Shown: piece by piece, positions 45,734 through 56,494 of the stretch
Numbering within the stretch: the stretch's first letter is position 1
How the letters are laid out: the number at the start of each line of letters is the position of its first letter
From: Incurvaria masculella
Taxonomy: Eukaryota > Arthropoda > Insecta > Lepidoptera > Incurvariidae
DNA: 64,000 bases
Assembly: GCA_946894095.1 (NCBI GenBank)
Contig: OX335645.2
Coordinates: 18,623,001 to 18,687,000 of the forward strand
Direction: 5' to 3'
Position numbers and translations under genes: made by a program
Notes under the pieces: model-generated
Databases searched by the model: none
Told to the model about the DNA's origin: nothing
Seen by the model: the letters and a program-made list of their open reading frames with translations, nothing else

Positions 45734-47317
45734 ACTTGCAGTTGCACCGTTGTGGTGCTATTATGGGACTCAGTGATTGGGACTATTAAATAAAATACTC
45801 TTCTGACGATATTATGTAGCGTGTATTAAGGCGGCCCAACCCGGCGGGCCTAACTCATTCGCGGTCACGGTACAAAACCGTGCTGTTGCGCTCTGGGACC
45901 TTCTCTGTTTCAAAGAATAAGACAGGCTCCGTGATGAGGAAGATGCAACATGTCCACAAAAAAGACAATGTGCATAGTGTATGATTTGGTAAGATTTACG
46001 AAAATTTTAATTTCAAAACGACTTATAGCTAAAAGTAAACCACGACCGCTGTAGTAAAAAATCGAACAAAAACCAAATATATTATAAATCTTGATTAAAT
46101 AAGCTATGTCTGATGACTAATCTTTTTAAGATGTTCTTACTTTATCATTGGGTAATCCACCTCCAAAATTATTGTATAAAACGCGCGAAAAATGCGAACT
46201 TTCGGACCTTATATCTTAGAAACCAAACACAATTGTACAATGCCAATGGTCATCAGACATCTAGTTCGATCAAATAAAGCTACTTTGAGCAACATTTTTA
46301 CAAGTCGTCAAAATCTCTAACAAGAAATATGGGCGTGATCTTCTTTCCCCTTTTGTATGGGGAGATGAGCGGGATGGGCCACCTTAATATGCGCTTGCGC
46401 AAGGACTCTGAACCGACTGATGCGACGGTGGCTGCTTTCCGTGAAGCAACCCCCGCGCCACGGGGGCGCGGAGGGGCGGTACGTAGCCCCGCATCTTTGG
46501 CGACCGATATTTATAGTTGCACATATTTATAGCCCTTTGCGCCTAGTCCGGCGCACCACCATGTTTGTACTCAAATAAGAGATTATATCGAGATATAACT
46601 CTCTGTAATATGTTCAGTTTATCGTGTCATAGGTAATATCTAGAAACTTTTGGCTTAGGTTCATCGCGTTGTTACCTACTCAAATGAAATCTGAAAAATG
46701 CGTAATAACTTCGCTTTTTTCGGATTTTATACGAATTAGTCCAGTTGACCGTTGATCTCAATTAAATTAGTTGATCGAGGAGTTGATGAGAGCGTGGTTT
46801 TCAAGTTGCGCTCGTGTCGTTGCAGGAGGAGAGCTACATCTCGTGCGTGGTGGAGGAGGACGGCTCGCGGGAGAGCTCGTCGCCGGCGGCGGGCGCGGGC
46901 GCGGCGGCGGGAGGGGGTGCGGGCGCGGCGGGCGGAGGCGAGCGCGTGCACCGCTGCGGCGCGTGCGCCTACAGCTCCACCTACCGCGGCAACGTGGTGC
47001 GGCACGCGCGGCTCGTGCACGCGCACCACGAGCCGGAGCCGCTCGAGCCGGAGCCGACGCCCCCGCCGCCTCCGCCGCCGCCGCCGCACATCAAGCGCGA
47101 GCCCGACGACGAGCCCGAGGTGACCGTCTCCGCGGGTCCCGGCCCTAACTACTGCAAGTCCTGCGACATCTCCTTCAAGTACATCAACACGTTCATCGCG
47201 CACAAGAAGCACTACTGCTCGTCGCACGCGGGCGAGGCCGCCGCCGCCGCCGCAGCCGCCAACAACAACCTGCCGCCGCCGGGGCGGCTCTCCGAAGCGC
47301 CGGCCTCCGTGCAGTAA
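42039..47317 (+). CDS. ush: Friend-of-GATA transcription cofactor u-shaped, two C-terminal exons
   Basis: Two exons, 42039-44167 and 46826-47317, encode 872 residues of a FOG-family protein, joined in phase 0 (PQDLQ|EESYISC). They contain nine zinc fingers, the FOG number: five C2HC (42443-42508, 42818-42883, 43628-43693, 43781-43846, 47153-47218) and four C2H2 (42623-42685, 43994-44056, 44078-44140, 46955-47020). FOG C2HC fingers bind the N-finger of GATA factors. APLDLS at 43262-43279 is a CtBP co-repressor motif. The family signature GLPDTDAPCFLLPNGTIHP lies at 43110-43165. In Drosophila, U-shaped acts in the nucleus with Pannier and Serpent in bristle, heart and blood-cell development. 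The first exon in the window starts with two bases completing a split codon, so at least one N-terminal exon lies upstream and was not identified. Exon GC is extreme compared with introns. Confidence 0.95.
44168..45547 (+). other. u-shaped intron, first part
   Basis: An AT-rich intron that contains MITE family D at 44521-44695. A possible SINE-like piece lies at 45400-45550, read on the - strand, with a GGCGCAGTGGTTTAGAAC head; it is not in the main SINE family. No coding sequence is seen. Confidence 0.55.
44521..44695. mobile_element. MITE family D, copy 2
   Basis: It is an inverted copy of 30041-30205, with ends TAAGCCCCGGTTGCACGAA and TTCGTGCACTCTGCCCTAA. It lies in the u-shaped intron. 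Confidence 0.8.
45548..45664 (-). repeat. Left arm of a 117 bp inverted repeat next to U6 sequence
   Basis: This segment and 46440-46555 are inverted copies, differing at only a few positions. Each holds a GC-rich hairpin (GCGCC...GGCGC), the words CCCCGCATCTTTGGCGACCG and two ATATTTATAG motifs, and ends in GCGCCTAGTCCGGCGCA. On the left it continues without a break into the U6-like sequence. Confidence 0.85.
45657..45737 (-). pseudogene. U6 snRNA fragment, lacking the 5' stem-loop
   Basis: Read on the - strand, AGTACATATACTAAAATTGG starts a stretch that follows U6 snRNA through ACGATACAGAGAAGATTAGC and the invariant ACAGAG box to GCGCAAGGATGACACGC and ATCGTGAAGC, about 81 bases. The first 20 or so bases of U6 are replaced by unrelated sequence, the usual 3' U-tail is replaced by the inverted-repeat arm, and no snRNA promoter is apparent upstream. 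It is most likely a retroposed pseudogene inside the u-shaped intron. Confidence 0.88.
45826..46387 (+). mobile_element. TTAA-ended MITE family A, complete, in the u-shaped intron
   Basis: It starts TTAAGGCGGCCCAACCCGG and ends CGGGATGGGCCACCTTAA. The interior matches 60497-61046 and the complement of 48220-48768, for example ATGTCTGATGACTAATC and CAATGGTCATCAGACATC. No transposase is encoded. TTAA at both ends fits a piggyBac-type target duplication. Confidence 0.88.
46440..46555 (+). repeat. Right arm of the inverted repeat
   Basis: It is the inverted counterpart of 45548-45664, starting at GTGAAGCAACCCCC and ending GCGCCTAGTCCGGCGCA. Before it, 46390-46439 resembles U6 only in GCGCAAGGA and CCGTGAAGC. 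Together with the left arm it brackets the MITE. Confidence 0.85.
46556..46825 (+). other. u-shaped intron, last part
   Basis: AT-rich intron end without a recognised element. It terminates in the acceptor CGTGTCGTTGCAG. Confidence 0.6.
46826..47317 (+). CDS. ush: u-shaped last coding exon with fingers 8-9
   Basis: The acceptor is GTTGCAG|GAGGAG. EESYISCVVEEDG opens the exon, then a Gly/Ala stretch, C2H2 finger 8 (HRCGACAYSSTYRGN) and C2HC finger 9 (YCKSCDISFKYINTFIAHKK). A second KREP motif lies at 47092-47103. It ends SEAPASVQ with TAA at 47315. Confidence 0.95.
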   Translation, partial: EESYISCVVEEDGSRESSSPAAGAGAAAGGGAGAAGGGERVHRCGACAYSSTYRGNVVRHARLVHAHHEPEPLEPEPTPPPPPPPPPHIKREPDDEPEVTVSAGPGPNYCKSCDISFKYINTFIAHKKHYCSSHAGEAAAAAAAANNNLPPPGRLSEAPASVQ

Positions 47318-47560
47318 CCGCTGCTGGCCGATATGGGACGTACACCGGCTTATTTCACTGTGCAGTAATTTCATAGACACGCTGACATTAGAGAATGTCC
47401 TTGAGCTTTCGATGACATGACCTTGGCGCACTCGACAGCGGCACACGTGAAACCGCTCACGGTAGGTTTGCGCGGACGGGAAAGAGAAGGGACGAAAATT
47501 ATGCGTCATGGAGGTATGGCGCGCAGCGTGCTCCAATGACCAAGTACAATTTCATCACTA
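47318..47560 (+). other. Probable u-shaped 3' UTR
   Basis: GC-balanced sequence that follows the stop directly and runs to the Helitron. Placement in the 3' UTR is inferred from position. Confidence 0.5.
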
Positions 47561-47870
47561 TCACTACATAGTATAAAACAAAGTAGCTTTCTCTGTCCCT
47601 ATATCCCTATGTATGCTTAAATCTTTAAAACTACGCACCGGATTTTGATGCGGTTTTTTTTTAATAGATAGAGTGATTGAAAATGAAGGTTTATATGTAA
47701 AATAACATTCATTAAATAGTGGAGAAATACTGTTATTTTTGAGGTTTCTAATGTGATGTCGTAAATAATTACATTTTTTCCGCTTACATTGCAAACGCAG
47801 GCTGAACTTGACCAGCCCGAAATCAGTCAAAAACGACATTGACCGGAGCGGAGCCGGGTACCTCCGCTAG
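47561..47870 (+). mobile_element. Non-autonomous Helitron (Lepidoptera type)
   Basis: The element starts TCACTACATAGTATAAAACA after an A and ends with CTAG before a T, the expected A|T insertion. Just before CTAG there is a hairpin CGGAG...CTCCG. The interior has AAAACTACGCACCGGATTTT and GTGATGTCGTAAATAATTAC, typical of short Helitrons common in moth and butterfly genomes. It sits about 240 bases after the u-shaped stop codon. Confidence 0.85.
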
Positions 47871-47950
47871 TTACTTATAAAACCAACTTACTTAGTTTAA
47901 AATCGAAGACAACCAAGTTTCTGCGTATTGTACCATTATTATCGTGCTGC

Positions 47951-47956
47951 AATAAA
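47951..47956 (+). terminator. Possible poly(A) signal for u-shaped
   Basis: AATAAA is followed by GTTTATTTTGTTTG. If used, the u-shaped 3' UTR would include the Helitron. This is a single-motif call. Confidence 0.35.
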
Positions 47957-48219
47957 AAACAGAGTTTATTTTGTTTGAAAACTTACGCAATTAGATTTTT
48001 TTTTAATCGAGTCAACTTAATCGAAAGGTATTATGAAAGCAACCAAGTTATTTGGAATACGATCAATATATTAATATATATATTCTTTCGTTTTGACCGA
48101 CTATATCACTATGGCCGAAAAAAGGGTTTAATATTCGAAAGCTCGTGGTCATTCGCTGTTGACAGCGTCTTCGTTTGGATGTGGCCAATGATTCTGTCTT
48201 CTGTGGTTAGGCATAGTTT

Positions 48220-48768
48220 TTAAGGCGGCCCATCCCGGTCATCTCCCCATACAAAAGGGGAAAGAAGATCACGCCTATATTTCTTGTCAGAGATCAAAAA
48301 TTTTGCTCAAAATAGCTTTATTTGATTGAACTAGATGTCTGATGACCGTTCGCATTGTAAAATTGTGCTTGGTTTCCAAGTTATAACGTCCGAAAGTTTG
48401 GATTTTTCGCGCGTTTTATACAATAACTTTGGAGGTGGATTACGCAATGATAAATTAAGAACATCTTAAAAAGATTAGTCATCAGACATAGCTTATTTAA
48501 TCAAAATTTATAATCTATTAGGTTTTTGTTAGAATTTTGACTACAGCGGTCGTGGTTTACTTTTAGCTATAAGTCGTTTTGAAATTAAAATTTTCGTAAA
48601 TATTACCAAATCATACACTATGCACATTGTCTTTTTGTGGACAGGTTGCATCTTCCTTATCACGGAGCCTGTCTTATTCTTAGAAACAGAGAAGGTCCCA
48701 GAGCGCAACAGCACGGTTTTGTACCGTGCCCGCAAAGGAGTTGAGGCCGCCGGGTTGGGCCACCTTAA
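48220..48768 (-). mobile_element. TTAA-ended MITE family A, complete
   Basis: It is a reverse copy with ends TTAAGGCGGCCCATCCCGG and CGCCGGGTTGGGCCACCTTAA. It is collinear with the complement of the copy at 45826-46387, which lies 1.8 kb upstream in the other orientation. Confidence 0.88.
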
Positions 48769-51705
48769 ACAAATATATTATAGGTAGTCAATGCTTGAAA
48801 AGTCTTCAAACCTAGGTTTGCCTGGTCTTAGTCGAATTTAATTCGCCCAGCTTCAAAGCGTTTTATTATGTTATTCGTCAAATATTTATAATACCGTTTC
48901 GGGCATATCATCCTTTGACTCTAATATGCAGTGGACAAGCGTGACAGCGGGTCATGTGGTCGAGAAGATAACTTGTGCAATACCGATTTCAGGTTAGAAA
49001 TCAAGTAGTAATAAAAAATTACGTCGTTCGACGATCGAATCGCTGAATAATTTTAGGAAGGAAATCTCTTTGAAGAATCTTATCGTTCTAAAATTTTAAT
49101 ATAATTAGTTAGGAATTATTTTTGTGCAGAGACGGTTTATACCAATATCAGAAACATCTTCAGTAAGTATTAACAACGTACATAAACGTGTATGTACTTA
49201 AGAAACTCAGACTGACATAATAATGTATTGTAATGTCCGACCGAAAACACTAATACGTTTGAAGAATCTTCGCATTCATAAGCCAGCATGAATGAAGATA
49301 AAATGCCTACCTAACTACCTACACTACTAGCGTGAGGAAAGGTATGAAAAGAATCCCTGATCTGTAAAAATGTCTTTTGAATGTACATATTCATTTTTAG
49401 TAACAAATATAGGTTTACTGTTTTGTAAAGTTTTGTAGAAGTAGGAATGTTACTGTCACTGTTTAGTAAATTTTGTATTATTGCGTTACTGTGTTCCAAT
49501 AATGTATATACATATGTACATATGTGTAAAGATATTATTATGTCATAAATTAACTAATAAACATTTGATTTAATTGCATAATAGTGAGTAGGTTGTTCAT
49601 ATTTATCGTTACATTATTAATCAAATGTTGAATTTAGGAATCTATAGTTAAATGTCAGGTCACGTAAATTTATGAATAAGTAAGTATGCCAGATAGCAGG
49701 ATTGAAATCTACACACGTTGAGCTAATATCCACAAATGTGTCCCAGTTCTTTGTCACCAATTTCTCAGAACCAACTGCTCGGTTTCCGACTCACCGCATG
49801 GCATCTAAGATATTGGCGACGAAGACATTTGTAGAGGGTGGCCCAAATTTTGTAGGCGTCTAATTCTGTATAATGTAAATATCTCTTAGGATGGAAATAG
49901 TGGGCAACTCATATTATCGATCCTATTCGTTGGAAAACAATTTACATATTCATTATTTAATTTTTAAAATCTTAGATTTTGAGATATCCAGTCACCCATT
50001 GTTCTCGCCTTGAGGGCATTCTACAAGCACCTGCTTCATGCAATCACATCGCCTTAAATTTATAACGATTGAACCGTCGACTTACCAAAGCAAGGTTGTA
50101 TCGATGGATTGAACGAATCGACGCTGCCAAAGTTTTTACTTTTCTTTGGCTGGAAACCTGTGCTTTCGAACATCGAGCCTTTTGTCAAAGGTCTTCTATT
50201 TCATAAATGTATGTACATAGTGTCGTAATAATCAACATAACTTTATAATGGAATTACAATTTGTGAGGTTTTTTTTGCATCGGGCGGTGTGGGTAGGGTG
50301 CTGTTAACTTAGTTATTCGATGGTTAAACCTCACTAACTAATAGATAAGTAAACATTAAATGGATAACATTAATTTATGTGTTTCCATCTGTCGGCACCT
50401 GAAACTATCTGGCGTACTTTGGACTAATTCACAAAATGTAATGTACTATCTTTCTACGGTCACATATTTTCATGTCTTTACACCAAAAATGCAAACTAAT
50501 TGGAGATCCCTTTCTGTCATTCACGTAGGCCTTAGAGTAAAATTGACTTAATAAAATTCTGTTTCAAGTGTATGGACGTGAAAATACATGATCAAAGGAA
50601 ACTCGTCATGTGAGCTGAGAGAGAGCATTTGGAATTAAGGAAAAATTCTATTATATACCAGTATTGCTGCGATCAATAAGCATTAGAAATGAGTTTTGCG
50701 AATTAGCCCGCTAGTGATAGGTCGACGCATTGTTAGTCTATATTCTAGGAATACAAAATAACTACCACAATTTATTCTATGCCAAAGCATTGCTAGGATT
50801 ATCGGATTTTTTGCATTTAATACTATCTCAATAATTAATTAAATTAGTTTAAGAAAATTCAAGACTTATTAATAGTTGTACACTCTCGTTAATCAATATG
50901 TTATTTGTTCTGCCGCTACATCTGTTTTATTCACTTACTACCAAAACATCTGTTTGCCTCAATGGATCCTGCAAAATGTTTTTCAAGATATCAAAAAAAA
51001 GTGTCCATTATTATATTCAATCATGATTTCTCATACGCAATCTTGATTTTCGGAAATACTAAATCCACACATATTTGGAAACAAAGACCACATAAAAATT
51101 ATGGTCCCTAGATGTTTTTGGAATTCCAGGTTTTCATCTACATAGTATATTATTGTTTCCAGGGAAGAACAGAGCTCGTGTAGTATATAGCTAGATATGC
51201 TACTGGGTTCAGTTTCAATAAAATAAAAATGTATACATATAAAATATACAAATCGCCATAAGTAATAAGTAATATATATGTTCAACCATTATATAACAAT
51301 GCTGATAAAGTTACTGCAAAGTGCCATACAAAATATCTTGAATTCTAATATAAATCCAGCAATGTCTTGAGAAAGTGTTCTTCTAATTTTTTCAAAATTG
51401 CTTACCAGCATTAAAATCTTCCTTGCAATTTGTAACTGTATCAGCTCATACCATGGAACTGTATTTTCCCATTGCTAGATTTTATTAATGAGTGATAATA
51501 CTGATATATACATACAGTAAGCATATTATTGATATTGTAAATGTATGCCAGACAATAAATTATTTATCACAAAGAATTATGCGTATTTTTTTTTCATATC
51601 CGTTATTTTGACGCACGGAAAAGCAATGGCATATTTATGTACAGGTGTCTTTAATTATTACATTATTTTTTATTTAATTTTGCATGACACAGAACAAAAA
51701 TATAT
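48769..51705. other. Gene-free AT-rich stretch
   Basis: Nearly 3 kb without a supported gene, RNA or repeat copy. ORFs of 60-84 codons show no domain. The 49790-50180 part has more balanced composition but no recognisable motif. Confidence 0.35.
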
Positions 51706-51707
51706 TA

Positions 51708-52083
51708 TCACTTGAACGGCTCATAGCTCAGGGGCGCGGCGACTTGCCTTGCTTGCTAGAGTGGATTCAAATCCCCAACTCGTTTATGAATCACGTTATT
51801 TCTATTTCTGAGTTGCATTTCGTCACGAATGTAGGCTGCTCTATGGGTGGGAATGTATTAAAAACTGTAGGTCCCCTGCCCACACCTAGGTTGGTACCAT
51901 CGCATTGGATAAATATGGTCGAACGGGCAACAAAAAAAATCCGTGTTTTCCATCCTCAATGTAGCCGTGCTCATTCCTCCAGCCACGTCCTGGCCTACAT
52001 CTTATTCCTTCGAGAATGCATCGGTGCATCTTATCATGGCGGTGGTTGTGGTATTAGGCATCCATGTTCAGTTACATAAAAAT
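51708..52083 (+). mobile_element. tRNA-derived SINE, near full length
   Basis: The head ACGGCTCATAGCTCAGGGGC contains a consensus A box TAGCTCAGGGG, and GATTCAAATCC is a good B box. TTTCGTCACGAATG, GGTTGGTACCATCGCATTGG, TGTAGCCGTGCTCAT and GGCATCCATGTTCAG follow, ending ACATAAAAA. The 131-codon ORF over it is not a gene. Confidence 0.85.
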
Positions 52084-52735
52084 CCACAGAGATCATGTTC
52101 CCATGACATTTCGGCACATTGAAAATTCCTTTACTCTCTCATAAAATGAAACGATACCTACAACAGTCGTCTCGATTATGACAAATGGCCGGATTCTGAC
52201 GAAAAATGTGAAATTGGCAAAAAGGGGTAACATCTACCCTTAATTATAATCTGAAACCAGAATGGCATAATTTTGTAGCCTCTTGGGCAATTTTTCGGAA
52301 CCATGTTACTTATCGAGCGTTTGGCGGATGAGGGTTAGACCAAAAATTGTGTCGACACCTTTGCTGTCGTCACATAGTGACACTTACACTTCCTACATTC
52401 GTTCCGAAATGCGTACATTGCAGAGATTGCAAAGAAAACGGATACAGTGAATACGTGTGTTCCGAATTTATATTAATGCTCACAACCACAATCTCACGAT
52501 ATCAAATGGGAACGAATGTGAGCAGACATGTGTCAGAGCCTAACCTAATTACCTCGAAAATGCCTTGAGGGGGGTTATTCAGAATTGTCTAACTAAACTA
52601 CCAAAATGGCGAAAGCCTTCTTTATTTTAAAATACAAGTGCACAACACGATAAGAGAACTAACAGATAAACCGTGACAGCCGATTTGACATCGTACAAGG
52701 CGCACAGCAATTTACGCATTTCGAAACGGAGGGCT
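52084..52735. other. Intergenic stretch
   Basis: No gene or repeat was recognised. Confidence 0.3.
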
Positions 52736-53190
52736 TGACGAAAGTACCAGGGCTACAGAAATGTTTAAAGGTTTTACAATTATGTAACACTATAATGTGG
52801 CTGGGCCTCATCTGTGGCCACGGAACTTTTGTTTTATTTTTAGGATCCCCCTAAATAAAATGGAAATCGACAAAAGTACCAGGGCTACAGAAATTGTTAA
52901 CACTATAATCTGTTGCTGGGCCCCGTCAATGTGATCATGGAACTTTTGTTTCATTTTTAGAACCTCCTGAATTTCTAATTTGAATAATATTGTAATCTCG
53001 AAGAAATTAGGTACCAGCGCGACAGAAAATGTTAGATGTTTTTTCCTGTGGCCTGTCTTGAAATCGAGACAATTTTCCAGTTTCTGCTGCTCTCCATTTT
53101 CTTCTCATAATATTCATCACATTTTAACATGTAGGTATCGTAGATATTTTAAAATTTTGTAAAACTGTGATTTGGGGCTGGGACAAATTA
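52736..53190 (+). repeat. Three diverged tandem units of about 130 bp
   Basis: The units begin near 52736, 52867 and 52997. The shared order is AGTACCAGGGCTACAGAAA, AACACTATAAT, GCTGGGCC, GGAACTTTTGTTT and CATTTTTAG. The third unit is much more diverged (GGTACCAGCGCGACAGAAAA, GGGGCTGGGA). Confidence 0.7.
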
Positions 53191-53324
53191 CATAATATAC
53201 CGAGAAAGGAAAATCGTTCATACCGGATGTCCCACGACACCTCTCGTTTATTTTTTTATACCTCTTCGTATCGAGATTAATATTCTACATGCATACATTA
53301 TTCGTTGAAAAAAGCGACGTACGT

Positions 53325-53400
53325 TCGCATTCTTCAAACCCTCCAATACGTCTGCGACTATGTTTGCATGTGGCTTAAACTGAAATGGTAGTTTTTGAAA
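53325..53400 (+). repeat. Interspersed repeat family C fragment
   Basis: CATTCTTCAAACCCTCCAAT, ACGTCTGCGACTATGTTTGC and ATGTGGCTTAAACTG match family C at 21380-21645 and 36345-36565. Confidence 0.6.
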
Positions 53401-54074
53401 ATTGGACGGGTCTACGACGAATCGAGCGGGTCTGCTGGGCCATTTGAACTCGAACGTTCAAGTCAGAATCAATCAATCACAAACATAATGAGATTTATTT
53501 AATGAGCAAAATATCAGAAAAAAATCTAATTTAACTAGCACACGCTATTATGTGGAACATGACCTCATTATCGTCTTAATCTCCACCAAATCTTAACATC
53601 TCTAACCCTAACATAAACTGGAGCCTGGAGCAGTTTGAATGTATGTGCTCAAGAAAAAACTCAACTTTTCAATGATGTTACGACCAAAAGCAGATTTATC
53701 CTGAAGCCATAAATAAAAAGGCAATGAAATAATATAGGGGTAAGGATAAATGAATAAAAATTAAAACAAACATTTTATTTATTTAAAATACAGGTTTTTC
53801 ATATGCAATCTTGTATCACTATGTTATATCACAATAACTTTTAGATGCTTCTTACCGAGCTATCCAAAAGAATCAAAACCTCTAGAAAACAGATTACTTA
53901 CTGTATGAGCAGTCAATAATAAAACATTGAAAATTCCAATCTTCCATATTTCCGTCTTCACCGATAACCAAATTCGATATTATCTGTTCAATACTTCGGT
54001 CTTTAGTGGTATTTCATTAATTTTTTAGCAAGTGATATTGGAAAACAATTGTGACAAATACATTTCTTTGTTTC
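53401..54074. other. Intergenic stretch
   Basis: AT-rich, with nothing recognised. Confidence 0.3.
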
Positions 54075-54195
54075 CACTTAAAGGAAGGACCTGGCATGGC
54101 ACCTAATTCCTTTGGGAATGTGGTGCATTGGGCTGATATCATGACGGTAATTGTGTGATATGAGCCAGCCATGTCAGGATCCATAAAAATAAATC
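54075..54195 (+). mobile_element. SINE fragment, 3' end
   Basis: AAGGAAGGACCTGGCATGGC, CCTTTGGGAATGTGGTGCAT, GCTGATATCATGACGGTAAT and CCAGCCATGTCAGG are present, ending in CATAAAAATAAA. Confidence 0.8.
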
Positions 54196-55624
54196 TAAAA
54201 AGTTGCTAACTGAAAAGTTCTAAAGTATGCTTCTTCTTCTAGCAGGTTCCATTCGGAACTTGTGTTATATTGTCGACTTTAGCAAACCTTGCAGCAGAAC
54301 CATATTAATAATGCTGGCGCATAGACGCGTCAGTGTGTGGGAATTAAAATTATAATTAATCCCCTACTATGGCAAGCAAAAGTTTCAATCATATAAGGTT
54401 TGTCCTTTTTTAACCGACTTAATTAATGTAAAACCTTTAAGAGGTACTCGGCGACGCCCATGGGCTTGAAAACCATGCCCCCATTGGGTATTACGGGGGA
54501 AATAACTCAGCAGAGAGTGCATTAAAGTTTGTTAGACAGGATCGTTGCTCAGGACCTGGAATCACAGCATCGGGTATTCTATTTCGAGGAAGGTTAACAA
54601 TGAATCGGGGCACAGAAAGGGGGTGGAGAGATGGCCTGATGCAGCTCCGAAAAGCATTCTCCATGGTACAGATAATAAAACACAGAGATAACCTACATCG
54701 ATTGAACGAAGGATCATGGATACCTTGGGGTTGTCGACGAGAAGCAAGGCATGGTGCTGTTTAGATTCCAACCAGCCAAGCTCAACTAAACCAATCCGTC
54801 CCACAGATGCTAACAATACTGCACGCAAGGCCTTATCTGCGCCTTGTAGAGCAGCAGTTTTTGGGACAGCGTGAAATAGTGACACACCCAGTTTAGGACT
54901 CCCAGGCCAACTTGGCTTTAAACTCGATAGGTCAAGGATTAGGACGACAGCGACAATCCTAATGTGGTCGCCAATACGCAGAGTTGAACTCTGGAAGGTC
55001 AGTGCTGCAGTGGACAGTATCATTTAACCTGACAAAGTTCTGGAGACCCATCCGAAAAAATTGGACTGTGCAATAGAAGAAAATAATAATAAAATACCGA
55101 AATACAGAAGACAGTAAAATTGAGTAGCATATATATATGGCAAATACAAATACAGGGAACCCATAATAAATCCATAGCGTTGTGTTAATAAATTAGCGTT
55201 ATGATATGTTTCAAACAAGTTAAGGTTTATTTCACCATATCCTCATAAAGTTGAAAAAAACTAAATGACATATATCGTTAAACTTTAATAAATCTGATCG
55301 ATAAATTGGCTTCCATTTTTCCAGGCGAACAGCACTGATTGGCACAGTATTCTTGTTAAATTATCTCAATTGTAATTATGGCATTTAAAATTGTTCCAAA
55401 TAAATGATTACAGGTTATTATTATTTTTTGTTAATTTTAGACATTTATGTCAGTACATTTTAATGTCTATTGTCAGAATAATCATTTTTCATTAATTTTG
55501 CTGATTTTCTACGAAATTCGAAATGTGAAATCTGCAAATATGAAAAGTCAAATCCTGTCAAGGTAATCACTTTGCAGCCTGTGGTAAATGCTCACCTTGC
55601 ATAATTTGGACATTTTTACAGCTC
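54196..55624. other. Intergenic stretch with a 153-codon ORF of unknown status
   Basis: A - strand ORF at 55023-54562 encodes 153 residues and has an ATG, but shows no domain, paralogue or convincing splice context. The block around it (54430-55030) is more GC-balanced than its flanks and may be an old mobile-element remnant. I do not call a gene. Confidence 0.3.
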
Positions 55625-55733
55625 TATTCAGAGGGGGCGGACTAACTTTAGAACGCTTTTTAAGGTCGGACTAAACCTGTTTTTGTATTGTTAGTCCGGT
55701 GCTAATCTCAGTTTGACAGGTCCTCTCTGAATA
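55625..55733. mobile_element. Very short fold-back element
   Basis: TATTCAGA at the left and TCTGAATA at the right are inverted. CGGACTAAC and GTTAGTCCGG inside are also inverted. The whole unit is 109 bases. Confidence 0.5.
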
Positions 55734-56180
55734 CGACTATGACTCTGAGTCATGTACCTAAAGGATGAACAAAATATCGTCTAGGAAAAATGAATTCTGA
55801 AGTCCGGGTCTTATCTGGAGACGTCTTCGTGGGTTTTGTGGCAAATCTGAATTCTCAAAGTGCAATTGCAAAACATCAAACATTTTCTCTTCGATGTTTG
55901 CTGGAGATGGCTTGAATATTTTTATGACACTACCGACAACACAGGAGATTCAGAGAATTCCTCGTACGGAATCCACCAGATAGTTATCACAAAAATTTAC
56001 CACCAGGAAGTTTCTTCACACACTTTTCAATTAAATTTTAGACTTTTCTGCTCCTGACAAATTATCAGGAACATCTGGACAAGGTGAAATAGAACCTTCG
56101 ATCACCTCTTATAAAAACTGTTGTAATTTTGGTTTTTAAAACCGCGTATTGACATTTCATATCCATTGCACTTGAAGGAA

Positions 56181-56494
56181 CTAATCAGGTTGATCAACTT
56201 CATCATGTTGATACTGACTAACAAAATGATCGGTGTCTTCCTCCATGCCATAGTAAAATCCATCCTCTTCGTCCTTGTATCCCTCCAAAGATTCCTCCTC
56301 TACATCCTTAACGGTAGTGCAGTAGACTAGGTTCTTCTTGTCCTCGATGTTGGTCTCATTTGCAAGCACCCGCGCCTTGTATTTGGCGTACGCTACTCCA
56401 TAGCGTTGCACATCTTCAGAATTGAGATCTTCCGGCTTCACTGGGGGATCATTGTAGATCTCTTCTTCGCCTGAGTCGCTTGATAGGTCATTAC
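56181..56494 (-). CDS. Iwr1 exon 4
   Basis: The acceptor is ATACTGCAG|GTAATGAC. The frame continues as G-NDLSSDSGEEEIYNDPP, then EDVQRYGVAYAKYKAR and an acidic tail, ending at TAG (56181-56183). Confidence 0.92.

Noticed and set aside
45657..45737. Functional U6 snRNA gene
   Set aside because: The 5' stem-loop is missing, the 3' U-tail is absent and no snRNA promoter is visible upstream.
54562..55023. 153-codon ORF on the - strand
   Set aside because: It has an ATG, but no recognisable domain, no splice context and a length that can occur by chance in a window this large. It is described as unresolved spacer.
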